From contig FLQS01000036.1 in NCBI GenBank assembly GCA_900078375.1, positions 1 to 60,318 on the forward strand: a DNA stretch of 60,318 bases, given 5' to 3'. The notes beneath the pieces were generated by a model that saw nothing but the letters and a program-made list of their open reading frames with translations, was not told the origin of the DNA and searched no databases. Origin of the DNA: an uncultured Mycobacterium sp. Its GTDB lineage: Bacteria; Actinomycetota; Actinomycetes; Mycobacteriales; Mycobacteriaceae. Below are positions 30,332 through 39,935 of the stretch, in pieces; positions within the stretch are counted from its first letter, which is position 1, and each line of letters opens with the position of its first letter. Both the position numbers and the translations under genes were made by a program.

Positions 30332-32752
30332 CTAGCGCATCAGCTCGATCTGTGGAACATCGGAGTCGACCCAGCGGCACGAACCCTCGCGGACCGAACA
30401 GCCCAACGTCTGGCAGGTGCCATCGTTTCGACACTTCTTCAAGATGTCGACCAGCTTGTCGGAGGCCAGCGGCGGACTGAAATAGTAGCCCTGGCCGATG
30501 TGACAGCCGTGCTTACGCAGCCAGTCCGCCGTTACCGCGGTCTCGATGCCCTCGGCGACCGTGGTCAGCCCCAGCTCGTCAGCCAGGTTGAGCACCGCGC
30601 GCACCACGGCGGCTGCCCGCAGGTCGGCGGGTATGGGGGCGATGAAGTTGCGGTCCAGTTTGACCTCGTCGACGGTGAGGTCGCGCATATAGGACAGCGC
30701 CGAGTACCCACTGCCGAAGTCATCGATCGCGATCCGAATACCGTTCTCCTGTAACTGATTCAGCACCGTCTTGGTGCGATCCATGTTGTCCAGGAATAGG
30801 TCTTCGGTGATCTCGACGGTCAGCTGAGACGGGCTGATCTTCCGATCGGCCAGCGATTTGGCGAACTTCCCGGGCAGCCGCAGATCGGCCATCGACGGCG
30901 CGAACATGTTGACCGCGATGGGTACCGTGAGTCCCTCTGCGCGCCAGCGTAATACGTCATCAAGTGCCTGATTGACCACCAGGTCGGTGATCGAGCCCAT
31001 CAGGCCGTAGCGGCGGACCAGCGGGAGGAACTCATCGGGTGCCAGCAGACCCCGTTTCGGGTGCGGCCAGCGCACCAGCGCCTCCACACCCACGATCGCC
31101 GCCGTGTTCAGGTCGAACTTCGGCTGATATACCAGGGTGAGTTCGAACTGGTCGATGGCCTGACGCAACTCGCCCAACAGCCGGATCGTGCTCGCGCCGC
31201 TGCGGGCGACCGGCAGCGGTCCGCTGGTGAACAGGTCACTGTCGGGCGATTCGGCCAGCAGCATCTCCGAGTTGAAGAGATGCACGCCCCCCGTGCGGGA
31301 CCGCTTGGCCGAATACATCGCGATATCGGCTCGCTTGAGTAGGTCATCGGCGGTCAGGTCGGGTTCGTCGGATTCCGCGACCGCGAGCCCGACACTGGGC
31401 CGGATCAGCAGGTCCTGGCCGTCGACGACGAACGGATCGTCGAACGCCTCCACCACCCGGTGGGCGACCAACTGCGAATTGTCCACCCGCCCTTCGATGA
31501 GCACCGCGAACTCGTCACCGCCCAGCCGCGCCACCGTGTCACCGGCCCGCAGGCAGTCGGCGATCCGATCGGCGACAAGGCTGAGCAGTTCGTCCCCGAC
31601 CGGGTGACCGAGGGTGTCGTTGACCACCTTGAAGTCGTCGAGGTCCATCACCAGGACACCGACCGAGATGCCGTCCCGCTGGCGCATTTCCATGGCGTGG
31701 TTGAGGCGATCACGGAAGACGATCCGGTTGCCGACACCGGTCAGCGGATCACGCAGCGCCTGTTCGGCCACCGTTGCCAGCAGGTTGCGGTTCTCGAACA
31801 TCACCAACAGCTGACGGCCGGCAAAGGCCAGCAGCAGCACGAACCCGATCAGGGGTATCGGCCCGGACTCGAGCTCGGCGGGTGTTTCGGCGAATATCGC
31901 CAGGCCGGCCAACATCACCGGGACGAACGGCAGCCACACCGAGGTCAGCGAAACCGGTTGAGCAGCAGCCGATTCCCGATGGGCAAAGCCCCGGCCGGTG
32001 ATGGCTGAGGCAATGCACAGCGCCAGCCCCACCAGCCAGCCACTATCCAGAAGCTGAATGTTGGTTCGCTGGTACGTCGCCGTCAGGTAGACAAACGCGC
32101 CGTCGGAGATCGCGATCCCCAACATGCCCAGTGTGAGCAGGATCAACGTCAGGCGCTGCCCCCGTTGGGCCCGCGCCACCACCAGGACCCCGATGGTGAG
32201 AACCGCGGCATCCAACACCGGGTAGCTGACCGAGACCGCGACATGGAGCCGGTCCTTGGGCGCCGAATTCCACAGCTCGTCGAGCACCATGGCCCAGCCG
32301 ACGATCGTGAACGACCCCGCCACGATCAGCCCGTCGAGAATCAACCGGGTCCGCGACGTACGGCTGAGCCCAGTGGACAGCAGCAACAGCGCGACTGCGG
32401 TGGCGATCGGCAGCACCAGATAGGCGGCATCGGCCAGCGACGGGTACGGGTGCTGGTACCCGACGAGCTTGTAGACGCGCCAGAGGACGGCGCCCAGGGT
32501 GAACGACACGAGCCCGATCGCCAGGACGACCCACGCGGCGCGTACCCGCCCTCGGGCGGATCGGGCGGTCAAAAGCGCGGCGACCACGGCCACGATCGCC
32601 AGCTCGATCATCACGTTGTCGGTGTTGGTGACCAGCGAAGCCAGCGATCCGCTCGACCACCCGCCGAGAATCAGCAATACGCCGCCGAGCAGAACGGACG
32701 CGACCAGACTGACGACCAAGGCCACCGTCTGCATCGCCCTAAGCCCTGTCAC
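30332..32752 (-). CDS. Membrane GGDEF-EAL c-di-GMP enzyme, copy 3
   Basis: 806 residues, first gene of the leftward trio. The membrane sensor (about nine segments), GGDEF (RLGGDEFAVL with RAGD inhibitory site) and EAL domain (EALVRW, VNMFAPS, VEITEDL, IDDFGSGYS, KLDRNF, EGIET) are intact. A C-terminal extension of about 35 residues contains three cysteines, not seen in the other copies. Start GTG at 32752 has GGGAGG five bases upstream; an ATG six codons later is possible. In M. tuberculosis this place between msrB and hemQ holds a methyltransferase gene instead. Confidence 0.92.
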   Translation of the reverse strand: MTGLRAMQTVALVVSLVASVLLGGVLLILGGWSSGSLASLVTNTDNVMIELAIVAVVAALLTARSARGRVRAAWVVLAIGLVSFTLGAVLWRVYKLVGYQHPYPSLADAAYLVLPIATAVALLLLSTGLSRTSRTRLILDGLIVAGSFTIVGWAMVLDELWNSAPKDRLHVAVSVSYPVLDAAVLTIGVLVVARAQRGQRLTLILLTLGMLGIAISDGAFVYLTATYQRTNIQLLDSGWLVGLALCIASAITGRGFAHRESAAAQPVSLTSVWLPFVPVMLAGLAIFAETPAELESGPIPLIGFVLLLAFAGRQLLVMFENRNLLATVAEQALRDPLTGVGNRIVFRDRLNHAMEMRQRDGISVGVLVMDLDDFKVVNDTLGHPVGDELLSLVADRIADCLRAGDTVARLGGDEFAVLIEGRVDNSQLVAHRVVEAFDDPFVVDGQDLLIRPSVGLAVAESDEPDLTADDLLKRADIAMYSAKRSRTGGVHLFNSEMLLAESPDSDLFTSGPLPVARSGASTIRLLGELRQAIDQFELTLVYQPKFDLNTAAIVGVEALVRWPHPKRGLLAPDEFLPLVRRYGLMGSITDLVVNQALDDVLRWRAEGLTVPIAVNMFAPSMADLRLPGKFAKSLADRKISPSQLTVEITEDLFLDNMDRTKTVLNQLQENGIRIAIDDFGSGYSALSYMRDLTVDEVKLDRNFIAPIPADLRAAAVVRAVLNLADELGLTTVAEGIETAVTADWLRKHGCHIGQGYYFSPPLASDKLVDILKKCRNDGTCQTLGCSVREGSCRWVDSDVPQIELMR

Positions 32753-32850
32753 GCGGGCCTCCCGATCGTCCCGGCCGCGCAGAAATCACGGCCAAGCAAT
32801 CGTAGCGAACTTTTGTTTACCCGACGCCGTTTACCTGCATCGTCGCCGCG

Positions 32851-33555
32851 CTAGGGCAGCTTCGCGACCAGCTCCTCGACACCGATCCGGGGACCGGTGA
32901 AGAACGGGGTCTCTTCCCGCACGTGGCGGCGGGCGTCGGTGGCCCGCAGATCCCGCATGAGGTCGACGATGCGGTGCAGCTCAGGGGCTTCGAACGCCAG
33001 GATCCACTCGTAGTCACCCAGAGCGAAGGCCGGCACGGTATTGGCGCGGACGTCCTTGTAGCTGCGGGCGGCCATCCCGTGGTCGGCGAGCATCTTGCGG
33101 CGCTCGTCGTCGGGCAGCAAGTACCAGTCCAGCGAACGCACGAACGGGTATACGCAGACATAATTGCCCGGCTCCTCACCGGCCAGGAACGCAGGGACGT
33201 GGCTCTTGTTGAACTCGGCCGGCCGGTGCAGCGCGACCGCGCTCCATACCGGCGAGACGGCCCTACCCAGCGTGGTGGTGCGGCGGAAATCGCTGTAAGT
33301 GGCCTGAAGTGACTCGATCCGCTCGGCGTGCGTCCAGATCATGAAGTCGGCGTCAGCCCGCAGACCAGCAACGTCGTAGAGGCCGCGCACCACGACGCCG
33401 TTCTCCTCCTGCTGCTTGAGGAACGTGGCGGTCTCGTCGACGGCGGCGGCGCGCGATTCTTCGTCGTACCCCAGCTCCCCCGGTTCCGCCGCGAACACTG
33501 AGAACATCACGTAGCGGACGGTGGCGTTGAGCTCGTCGTAGTCCAGTTTGGCCAT
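32851..33555 (-). CDS. hemQ: Coproheme decarboxylase HemQ (chlorite-dismutase fold)
   Basis: 234 residues. HemQ (ChdC) performs the last step of the coproporphyrin-dependent haem route, oxidative decarboxylation of iron-coproporphyrin III to haem b with hydrogen peroxide. The family regions are plain: MFSVF at the start, FMIWTHA, LHRPAEFNKSHVPAFLAG, the YVCVYPFVRSLDWYLLP segment with its catalytic tyrosine, and KDVRANTVPAFALGDYEWILAFEA. ATG at 33555 gives the family's usual MAKLDYD start; an ATG three codons earlier is possible. It ends the hemE-hemY-hemQ series, 30 bp behind hemY. Confidence 0.95.
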   Translation of the reverse strand: MAKLDYDELNATVRYVMFSVFAAEPGELGYDEESRAAAVDETATFLKQQEENGVVVRGLYDVAGLRADADFMIWTHAERIESLQATYSDFRRTTTLGRAVSPVWSAVALHRPAEFNKSHVPAFLAGEEPGNYVCVYPFVRSLDWYLLPDDERRKMLADHGMAARSYKDVRANTVPAFALGDYEWILAFEAPELHRIVDLMRDLRATDARRHVREETPFFTGPRIGVEELVAKLP

Positions 33556-33584
33556 GGCACCCATGGTGCCACGCGCGGATGCGG

Positions 33585-34940
33585 CTATCGGCGCATGGTG
33601 GCAACCACCACACGTTCTGCGGCCCTGCCCGCCACCGCCACGCAGGCAGGCACCCCGATGCCGTCGAGATAGTTGCCCGCGATCGCCAACGTGGCCGGCA
33701 GGTCGGTCCGCAGCCCGGCAGTCAGCTCGCGGTGGCCGGGGCCATATTGCGGCATCGCATCCAGCCAGCGGTGCACGAGAACGTCGACCGGATCGATGGC
33801 GATGCCGAACACCGTCTCGAGATCGGCCACCGCCCAGGCTTGCAGGTCGGTATCGGAGGTTGTGCGGGCCACCCGATCACCGAACCGGCCGAAAGACAGC
33901 CGCAGCAGCTCCGCGTTACCGCGGGCCCCCCACTTGCGGGTGGACAGGGTAATCGCCTTGGCGTGCAAGCGTTCTCCGCTGGCCACCAGCACGCCCGACT
34001 GCTGCGGCAACGGCGTGCCGCCGGGGACGGCCAACGCCAGCACCGCCGCGGAGGCGACCGGGATCCGGGCGGCCGCCGCGGCGGCGGCCGGCGCGATCTC
34101 GGTCAGCAGCGGCGCCAGCCGCGGCGCCGGCATGGCCACGATCACTCCGTCGGCATGCCAGTGCGAACCTTCGTCGTCGCGCAGGCTCCAGCCCGGCCCG
34201 TCCGGCGCGATGTGCGTGACCGACGTCTGTACCCACCGCAGCCGGCTGCGGGCCACCAATTCGTCCAGCAGCACCTGATAGCCGCCCTCGATCGCGCCGA
34301 ACACCGGGCCGCGCGTGCTGCCGGGCAGCGCGCGCCGCCCGGCGTCGGTGAGGCTGGCGGCGCCGGCGTCCAGGGCGGCGGCCAGCGTCGGCGCCGCGGA
34401 GCGGATGCCGATGGTGGCCGCCGAGCCGGCGTAGACGCCGGACAGCATCGGGTCCACCGAACGCGCCACCACCTGGTCGCCGAAGCGGTCGGCGACGACG
34501 GCGCCGACCGCCGGGTCGGCGCCGGGACGCCAGTTCAGTGGCCGGCTGGGCTCGGCGGCCATCTGTGCGATCGTCGCGTCGTCGACCAGGCCGGTCATCG
34601 AGGCGGCCGAGGTCGGGATGCCGTTGACGGTGTCCGGTGGCAGCGGGTGCATGCGGCCCTGGCTGTAGATCGTGGGCCGCACGCCGGTGGTGCTGATCTG
34701 GCGATCGGCCAGACCCAGCTCGGCCAGCAGGGCGGGCACCTCGGGGCGGCGCACCACGAACGCTTCGGCGCCGATGTCCATCGGCTGGCCGCCCAGGCGC
34801 TCGGTGCGCAGGATCCCGCCGAGCCGGTCGGCCGGGTCGAACACCGTGATATCGGCGTCGGCACCGGTCAGCATGCGCAACCGGTAGGCGGCCACCAGAC
34901 CCGAAATGCCGCCCCCGACAACGCAATACTTAGCTTTCAC
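33585..34940 (-). CDS. hemY: Coproporphyrinogen III oxidase HemY/CgoX
   Basis: 451 residues, FAD flavoprotein of the protoporphyrinogen-oxidase family. The dinucleotide-binding motif VVGGGISGLVAAYRL lies at residues 7-21, and the C-terminal FAD motif AGNYLDGIGVPACVAVAGRAAE is intact. In actinobacteria this enzyme oxidises coproporphyrinogen III to coproporphyrin III rather than protoporphyrinogen. The GTG start overlaps the hemE stop (GTGA), so hemE and hemY are coupled. Cytoplasmic, possibly membrane-associated. Confidence 0.94.
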   Translation of the reverse strand: MKAKYCVVGGGISGLVAAYRLRMLTGADADITVFDPADRLGGILRTERLGGQPMDIGAEAFVVRRPEVPALLAELGLADRQISTTGVRPTIYSQGRMHPLPPDTVNGIPTSAASMTGLVDDATIAQMAAEPSRPLNWRPGADPAVGAVVADRFGDQVVARSVDPMLSGVYAGSAATIGIRSAAPTLAAALDAGAASLTDAGRRALPGSTRGPVFGAIEGGYQVLLDELVARSRLRWVQTSVTHIAPDGPGWSLRDDEGSHWHADGVIVAMPAPRLAPLLTEIAPAAAAAAARIPVASAAVLALAVPGGTPLPQQSGVLVASGERLHAKAITLSTRKWGARGNAELLRLSFGRFGDRVARTTSDTDLQAWAVADLETVFGIAIDPVDVLVHRWLDAMPQYGPGHRELTAGLRTDLPATLAIAGNYLDGIGVPACVAVAGRAAERVVVATMRR

Positions 34941-35986
34941 AGCGAGTGCACTAAGCCGACCAGATCTGTCAGCACGCCCGGATCGGTGCTCGGCAGCACA
35001 CCGTGGCCGAGGTTGAAGATGTGCCCGGCAGCGCCGGCGTCGACCGCCAGCCAGCCGTCGTCGACCACCGAACGCGCGGCGCGCTCGACCGCCGGCCAGC
35101 CGGCCAGCAGCACGACGGGGTCCAGGTTGCCCTGCAATGCCACGTTGGGACCGACACGCAGTGCGGCGTCGGCCAACGAGGTCCGCCAGTCGACGCCGAC
35201 GACGGTGGCACCCGCCTCACCCATCGCGCCAAGCAGTTCAGCGGTCCCGACGCCGAAATGGGTCATCGGTACGCCGTAGTCGGCCAGCGCGGCGAACACC
35301 CGCGAACTGTGCGGAAGCACATGGCTGCGGTAGTCGGCCAGCGACAGCGTGCCCGCCCAGGAGTCGAACACCTGGATGGCGTCCACCCCGGCGTCAAGCT
35401 GCACCTTCAGGAAGGCGATCGTCAGCTCGGTCAGCACTCCCATCAGCGCATGCCAGGTCGACGGGTCGGCCAGCATCATCGCCTTGGTGCGCTCGTGCAG
35501 CTTGCTGGGCCCGCCCTCGATCAAGTAGGACGCGAGCGTGAACGGGGCGCCGGCAAAGCCGATCAGCGGCACCTCACCGAGCTCCGCCACCAGCAGGCCC
35601 ACCGCATCGGAAATCGCGCTGACCCGCTGCAGTTCAAGGCGTTTCATCGCGCCCACATCGGCGGCGGTGCGCACGGGGTGGGCGATCACCGGGCCGACGT
35701 CGGGGACGATATCCAGTTCGATGCCCGCGCCGCGCAGCGGGACGACGATGTCGGAGAACAGGATCGCCGCGTCGACCCCGTGGCGGCGGATCGGCTGGAG
35801 GGTGATCTCGCAGACCAGCTCCGGGTCGAAGCAGGCCTGCATCATCGTGTTCTTGGCCCGCAGTTCGCGGTACTCGGGAAGCGACCTCCCGGCCTGGCGC
35901 ATGAACCACACCGGGACACGGCTGGGTTTGCGGCCAGTGGCGGCGGCCAGGTAGGGCGCCTCGGGCAGCTGGCGACGGGTACTCAT
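34937..35986 (-). CDS. hemE: Uroporphyrinogen III decarboxylase HemE
   Basis: 349 residues. HemE removes the four acetate carboxyls of uroporphyrinogen III to give coproporphyrinogen III. The signature PVWFMRQAGRSLPEYR, the FSDIVVP strand with the catalytic aspartate, GFAGAPFTLASYLIEGG and GNLDPVVL are present. ATG at 35986 gives the usual MSTRR start; in-frame ATG 35995 and longer forms are less likely. First gene of the haem operon hemE-hemY-hemQ; divergent from the DUF3000 gene. Confidence 0.95.
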   Translation of the reverse strand: MSTRRQLPEAPYLAAATGRKPSRVPVWFMRQAGRSLPEYRELRAKNTMMQACFDPELVCEITLQPIRRHGVDAAILFSDIVVPLRGAGIELDIVPDVGPVIAHPVRTAADVGAMKRLELQRVSAISDAVGLLVAELGEVPLIGFAGAPFTLASYLIEGGPSKLHERTKAMMLADPSTWHALMGVLTELTIAFLKVQLDAGVDAIQVFDSWAGTLSLADYRSHVLPHSSRVFAALADYGVPMTHFGVGTAELLGAMGEAGATVVGVDWRTSLADAALRVGPNVALQGNLDPVVLLAGWPAVERAARSVVDDGWLAVDAGAAGHIFNLGHGVLPSTDPGVLTDLVGLVHSL

Positions 35987-36089
35987 CGCGTCCATGGTCC
36001 CACGAGCCCGCGAACCGGCATCCGCCCGCTGGCACCGAATCGGCGCGCCTGCACCCCCGACCTCGACGATAGGGCTAGCGTCAATTGCC

Positions 36090-36671
36090 GTGACCACTGC
36101 GGAACCGGCGCTATTCCGCGAGGCGGTGGCGGCGATGAATACCGCCGAGGTACGGCCGGAGATCGAACTCGGTCCGATCCGCCCACCTCAACGTCTCGCG
36201 CCGTACAGCTATGCGCTGGGTGCGGAGGTCAAGCACGCCGAGACCGAAATCGTCCCCGAACACTCCGACGGCGATGCGTTCGGCCGGCTGATCCTGCTGC
36301 ACGATCCCGACGGCTCGGAGGCGTGGGACGGCACCATGCGCCTGGTCGCCTACATCCAGGCCGATCTGGACTCCAGCGAGGCCGTCGACCCGCTATTGCC
36401 CGAGGTGGCCTGGAGCTGGCTCATCGACGCCCTGGAGAGTCGCGCCGAACACGTCACCGCCCTCGGCGGCACCGTCACCGCCACCACCTCGGTGCGCTAC
36501 GGCGACATCTCCGGTCCACCGCGCGCGCATCAGCTCGAGATGCGCGCGTCCTGGACGGCCACCACCATGGCACTCGACACGCATGTCCAGGCGTTCTGCG
36601 AGGTGCTCGAGCACGCCGCAGGCCTGCCGCCGGCGGGAGTGACGGATCTGGGTTCCCGCTCCCGCGCCTGA
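36090..36671 (+). CDS. DUF3000 family protein
   Basis: 193 residues, soluble, with the actinobacterial family pattern R..I.L..I..P..LAPYS.AL.AEV and a long central region ending RAHQLEMRASWT. Function unknown; the gene is almost always next to the RNase D gene, as here (1 bp between stop and next start), which suggests a link to RNA metabolism or simply a conserved operon. GTG 36090 is preceded by TAGCGT at eight bases, a probable leaderless start. It is Rv2680-like. Confidence 0.85.
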   Translation: MTTAEPALFREAVAAMNTAEVRPEIELGPIRPPQRLAPYSYALGAEVKHAETEIVPEHSDGDAFGRLILLHDPDGSEAWDGTMRLVAYIQADLDSSEAVDPLLPEVAWSWLIDALESRAEHVTALGGTVTATTSVRYGDISGPPRAHQLEMRASWTATTMALDTHVQAFCEVLEHAAGLPPAGVTDLGSRSRA

Positions 36672-36672
36672 C

Positions 36673-37953
36673 ATGCCAGAAGCCGATGATGATGACGCCG
36701 CGGCCGCGGTGTCCGAAACCCCAGCCGACGACGCCCCCGAGGCGACTCCCTTGCTGTGTCCCGCCGAGGGCGTGCCACCGGTGTCGGTCAGCGTCGACGA
36801 GATCGCGCGGGCGGCAGAGCAGCTGGCGAAGGGCACCGGCCCGTTCGCCGTGGATGCCGAGCGGGCGTCCGGGTTCCGCTATTCCAACCGCGCCTACCTG
36901 ATCCAGATCCGACGCACCGGCGCGGGCACGGTCCTCATCGACCCGGTCAACCACGGCAACAGCCCGATCGACGTGCTGCGACCGGTTGCCGACGTATTGG
37001 CCACCGACGAGTGGATCCTGCACGCCGCCGACCAGGATCTGCCCTGCCTGGCGGAGGTCGGGATGCGCCCGCCCAGCCTGTACGACACCGAGCTGGCGGG
37101 GCGGCTGGCCGGCTTCGATCGGGTGAATCTCGCGGCCATGGTGCAGCGCCTACTGGGGCTGGGCCTGGCCAAGGGGCACGGCGCGGCGGACTGGTCCAAG
37201 CGCCCGCTGCCGGACGCCTGGCTGAACTACGCCGCCCTGGATGTCGAGGTGCTCATCGAGCTGCGGGATGCGATTGCCGGTGTGCTGGCCGAGCAACAAA
37301 AGAGCAGTTGGGCCGCAGAAGAATTCGAGTATCTCCGGGGCGCCGATGCGACACCGACGCGGCGTGATCGATGGCGGCGGACGTCCGGGATCCACAAGGT
37401 CCGCAATCAGCAGACGCTGGCGGCGGTCCGGGAGTTGTGGACGGTGCGGGATCAGATCGCCCGGCGCCGCGACATCGCGCCGGGGCGGATCCTGCCGGAC
37501 TCGGCGATCATCGCTGCCGCAGTGGCCGACCCCAAGACCGTCGAAGACCTCACGAAGCTGCCGATCTTCGGCGGGCACAAGCAGCGCCGCAGCGCGAATG
37601 TCTGGCTGGCCGCACTGGAGTCAGCCCGCACCACCCCAGAGCCACCGGACACCGCCGAGCCGCAGAACGGCCCGCCGCCCGCGGTGCGCTGGGCCAAGCG
37701 CAAGCCCGAGGCCGCGGCCCGCCTGGACGCCGCGCGCGCGGGGCTCTCCGAACTCTCCGAAAGGGTGCACGTACCCACCGAGAACCTCGCCTCCCCCGAA
37801 CTCATCCGCAGGCTGTGCTGGGACTGGCAGGACAGCGGCGACGTCAGCGAGGCGATCGAGAACTTCCTGCGTGACGGCGGGGCCAGGGAATGGCAACGCA
37901 CACTTGTGGTTCCGGTGCTGGCGGCGAAGTTGGAGCCCGCTCAGGACGAGTGA
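36673..37953 (+). CDS. rnd: Ribonuclease D-type 3'-5' exonuclease
   Basis: 426 residues. The DEDDy exonuclease domain (about 45-230) shows its acidic residues in FAVDAERASG, HAADQDLPCL and the YAALDVEV motif with the family tyrosine. An HRDC domain (about 255-330) follows, and the C-terminal 100 residues form the second helical part. RNase D trims tRNA precursors and other structured RNA 3' ends. The first 35 residues are acidic and disordered, as in mycobacterial Rv2681. Convergent with dxs. Confidence 0.92.
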   Translation: MPEADDDDAAAAVSETPADDAPEATPLLCPAEGVPPVSVSVDEIARAAEQLAKGTGPFAVDAERASGFRYSNRAYLIQIRRTGAGTVLIDPVNHGNSPIDVLRPVADVLATDEWILHAADQDLPCLAEVGMRPPSLYDTELAGRLAGFDRVNLAAMVQRLLGLGLAKGHGAADWSKRPLPDAWLNYAALDVEVLIELRDAIAGVLAEQQKSSWAAEEFEYLRGADATPTRRDRWRRTSGIHKVRNQQTLAAVRELWTVRDQIARRRDIAPGRILPDSAIIAAAVADPKTVEDLTKLPIFGGHKQRRSANVWLAALESARTTPEPPDTAEPQNGPPPAVRWAKRKPEAAARLDAARAGLSELSERVHVPTENLASPELIRRLCWDWQDSGDVSEAIENFLRDGGAREWQRTLVVPVLAAKLEPAQDE

Positions 37954-37990
37954 GCGTCGACGTGCTCCAGGAAGTGCGGCAGCGCCTGTT

Positions 37991-39907
37991 CTAGTCGAGG
38001 TGCTCGCTGGCCTGATGCTCGTCGGCGTCGACTGCGCCCAGCGCAGCCACCCAGCCGGTGACCTGGCGGGCCACATGCTGCTCGGTCAGACCCACCGACT
38101 CGAGCACCTCTCCGCGCCCGGCATGGTCCAAGAACTGTTGCGGCACAGCGACATCACGGCACGGAACATCGATCTCGGCGGCGCGCAGCGTCGCCGAGAT
38201 CGCCGAACCAACACCGCCGCGCACGCCGTTGTCCTCCATCGTGACGACCAGCTTGTGTGACTTGGCAAGGGGCGCAACCGCATCGGGCACCGGGATCACC
38301 CAGCGCGGATCGACGACCGTCACTCCGATCCCCTGATTGCGCAGCCGCTGGGCGACCTTGAGCGCCATCGGCGCGAACGAGCCGACAGCGACGAGCAGCA
38401 CATCGTTGCCGAGGCCGTCGGTCGGGCGCGCCAGGATGTCGATGCCCGAAACCCGCTCGAGCGCGGGAATGTCCTCGCCCACTTCCCCTTTGGGGAAACG
38501 GATGGCAGTCGGCCCGTCGTTGATCTCCAGCGCCTCGCCCAGCTCCTCGCGCAGCCGGGCACCGTCGCGCGGCGCGGCCACCCGGATGCCGGGGACGATG
38601 TTGAGCAGCGACAGGTCCCACATGCCGTTGTGGCTGGCGCCGTCGTTGCCGGTGACCCCGGCCCGGTCGAGCACCATCGTGACCGGAAGTTTGTGCAGGG
38701 CGACGTCCATCATGATCTGGTCGAACGCGCGGTTGATGAACGTCGAATAGATGGCCACCACCGGGTGCAGCCCGCCCATCGCCAGCCCGGCCGCCGAGGT
38801 CATCGCATGCTGCTCGGCGATCCCCACGTCAAACAGGCGGTCCGGGAAGCGATCCCCGAACGCCGACAGACCGGTCGGTCCCGGCATCGCCGCGGTGATC
38901 GCGACGATGTCACGCCGCTTGGCGGCGTACGAGATCAGCGACTCGGAGAACACCGACGTCCAGCCGGGCGCCGAGGACTTCGTCGCGAGCCCGGTGTCGG
39001 GGTCGATCACCCCGCAGGAGTGCATCTGCTCGGCCTCGTCGTTCTCGGCGGGGGCATAGCCCATGCCCTTGCGGGTCACCACATGCACGATCACCGGGGC
39101 GTTGAAGCCGCGGGCGTGCCGCAGGGCGGTCTCCACCGCGTGCTCGTCGTGCCCGTCGATCGGGCCGACGTACTTCAGGCCCAGGTCGGTGAACATCACC
39201 TGCGGGGACAACGCGTCCTTGATGCCGGCTTTCACGCTGTGCATGGCCTGATAACAGGCCTCGCCGACGACCGGCACGCCGCGCACCGCGATGCGGCCAC
39301 GCTCCAGGAATCGCTCGTAGCCCGGCTGCAGCCGCAGCCCGGCCAGGTGATCGGCCAGGCCGCCGATGGTCGGGGCGTAGGAGCGGCCGTTATCGTTGAC
39401 GACGATCACCACCGGCCGGCGGGACGCGGCGATATTGTTCAGCGCCTCCCAGCACATGCCGCCGGTCAGCGCGCCGTCGCCGACCACTGCTACGACGTGG
39501 CGGTTGCGGTGGCCGGTCAGTTCGAAGGCCTTGGCCAACCCGTCGGCGTAGGACAGCGCCGCCGAGGCGTGGCTGGACTCGACCCAGTCGTGCTCGCTTT
39601 CCGTGCGGGACGGGTAGCCCGACAGACCGTCGCGCTTGCGCAACGTGTCGAACTCGGCCGCGCGACCGGTGAGCATCTTGTGCACGTAGGCCTGGTGTCC
39701 AGTGTCGAAAAGGATAGGGTCGTGCGGAGAGTCGAAGACCCGGTGCAGTGCCAGCGTCAGCTCGACGACACCGAGGTTGGGCCCAAGATGCCCGCCCGTG
39801 GCAGCGACCTTGTGAATCAGGAACTGGCGAATCTCGACAGCCAGCTCGGTCAGCTGCGCTTGGGACAGGTGTTGCAGATCGGCAGGGCCGCGAACCTGTT
39901 CAAGCAT
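37991..39907 (-). CDS. dxs: 1-Deoxy-D-xylulose-5-phosphate synthase
   Basis: 638 residues, full length. DXS joins pyruvate and glyceraldehyde 3-phosphate, using thiamine diphosphate, in the first step of the MEP isoprenoid route, which feeds decaprenyl phosphate and menaquinone. Motifs: HLGPNLGVVELTLALH, the GDGALTGGMCWEALNN thiamine-Mg site, and the transketolase-type EQHAMT and DRAG(V)TGNDG regions. Start ATG at 39907 has TAGACT six bases upstream and no ribosome site. Corresponds to dxs1 (Rv2682c). Confidence 0.96.
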   Translation of the reverse strand: MLEQVRGPADLQHLSQAQLTELAVEIRQFLIHKVAATGGHLGPNLGVVELTLALHRVFDSPHDPILFDTGHQAYVHKMLTGRAAEFDTLRKRDGLSGYPSRTESEHDWVESSHASAALSYADGLAKAFELTGHRNRHVVAVVGDGALTGGMCWEALNNIAASRRPVVIVVNDNGRSYAPTIGGLADHLAGLRLQPGYERFLERGRIAVRGVPVVGEACYQAMHSVKAGIKDALSPQVMFTDLGLKYVGPIDGHDEHAVETALRHARGFNAPVIVHVVTRKGMGYAPAENDEAEQMHSCGVIDPDTGLATKSSAPGWTSVFSESLISYAAKRRDIVAITAAMPGPTGLSAFGDRFPDRLFDVGIAEQHAMTSAAGLAMGGLHPVVAIYSTFINRAFDQIMMDVALHKLPVTMVLDRAGVTGNDGASHNGMWDLSLLNIVPGIRVAAPRDGARLREELGEALEINDGPTAIRFPKGEVGEDIPALERVSGIDILARPTDGLGNDVLLVAVGSFAPMALKVAQRLRNQGIGVTVVDPRWVIPVPDAVAPLAKSHKLVVTMEDNGVRGGVGSAISATLRAAEIDVPCRDVAVPQQFLDHAGRGEVLESVGLTEQHVARQVTGWVAALGAVDADEHQASEHLD

Positions 39908-39913
39908 TTGGCC

Positions 39914-39919
39914 AGTCTA
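39914..39919 (-). promoter_or_regulatory. -10 box TAGACT of dxs
   Basis: On the minus strand TAGACT is followed by six bases and the dxs ATG; no Shine-Dalgarno sequence fits, so transcription probably begins at the start codon. Confidence 0.45.
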
Positions 39920-39935
39920 CGCACCCGTACGTAGA

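Noticed and set aside
35003..36901. 632-codon plus-strand frame across hemE and the DUF3000 gene
   Set aside because: It crosses two well-identified genes and a divergent promoter and has no recognisable domain.
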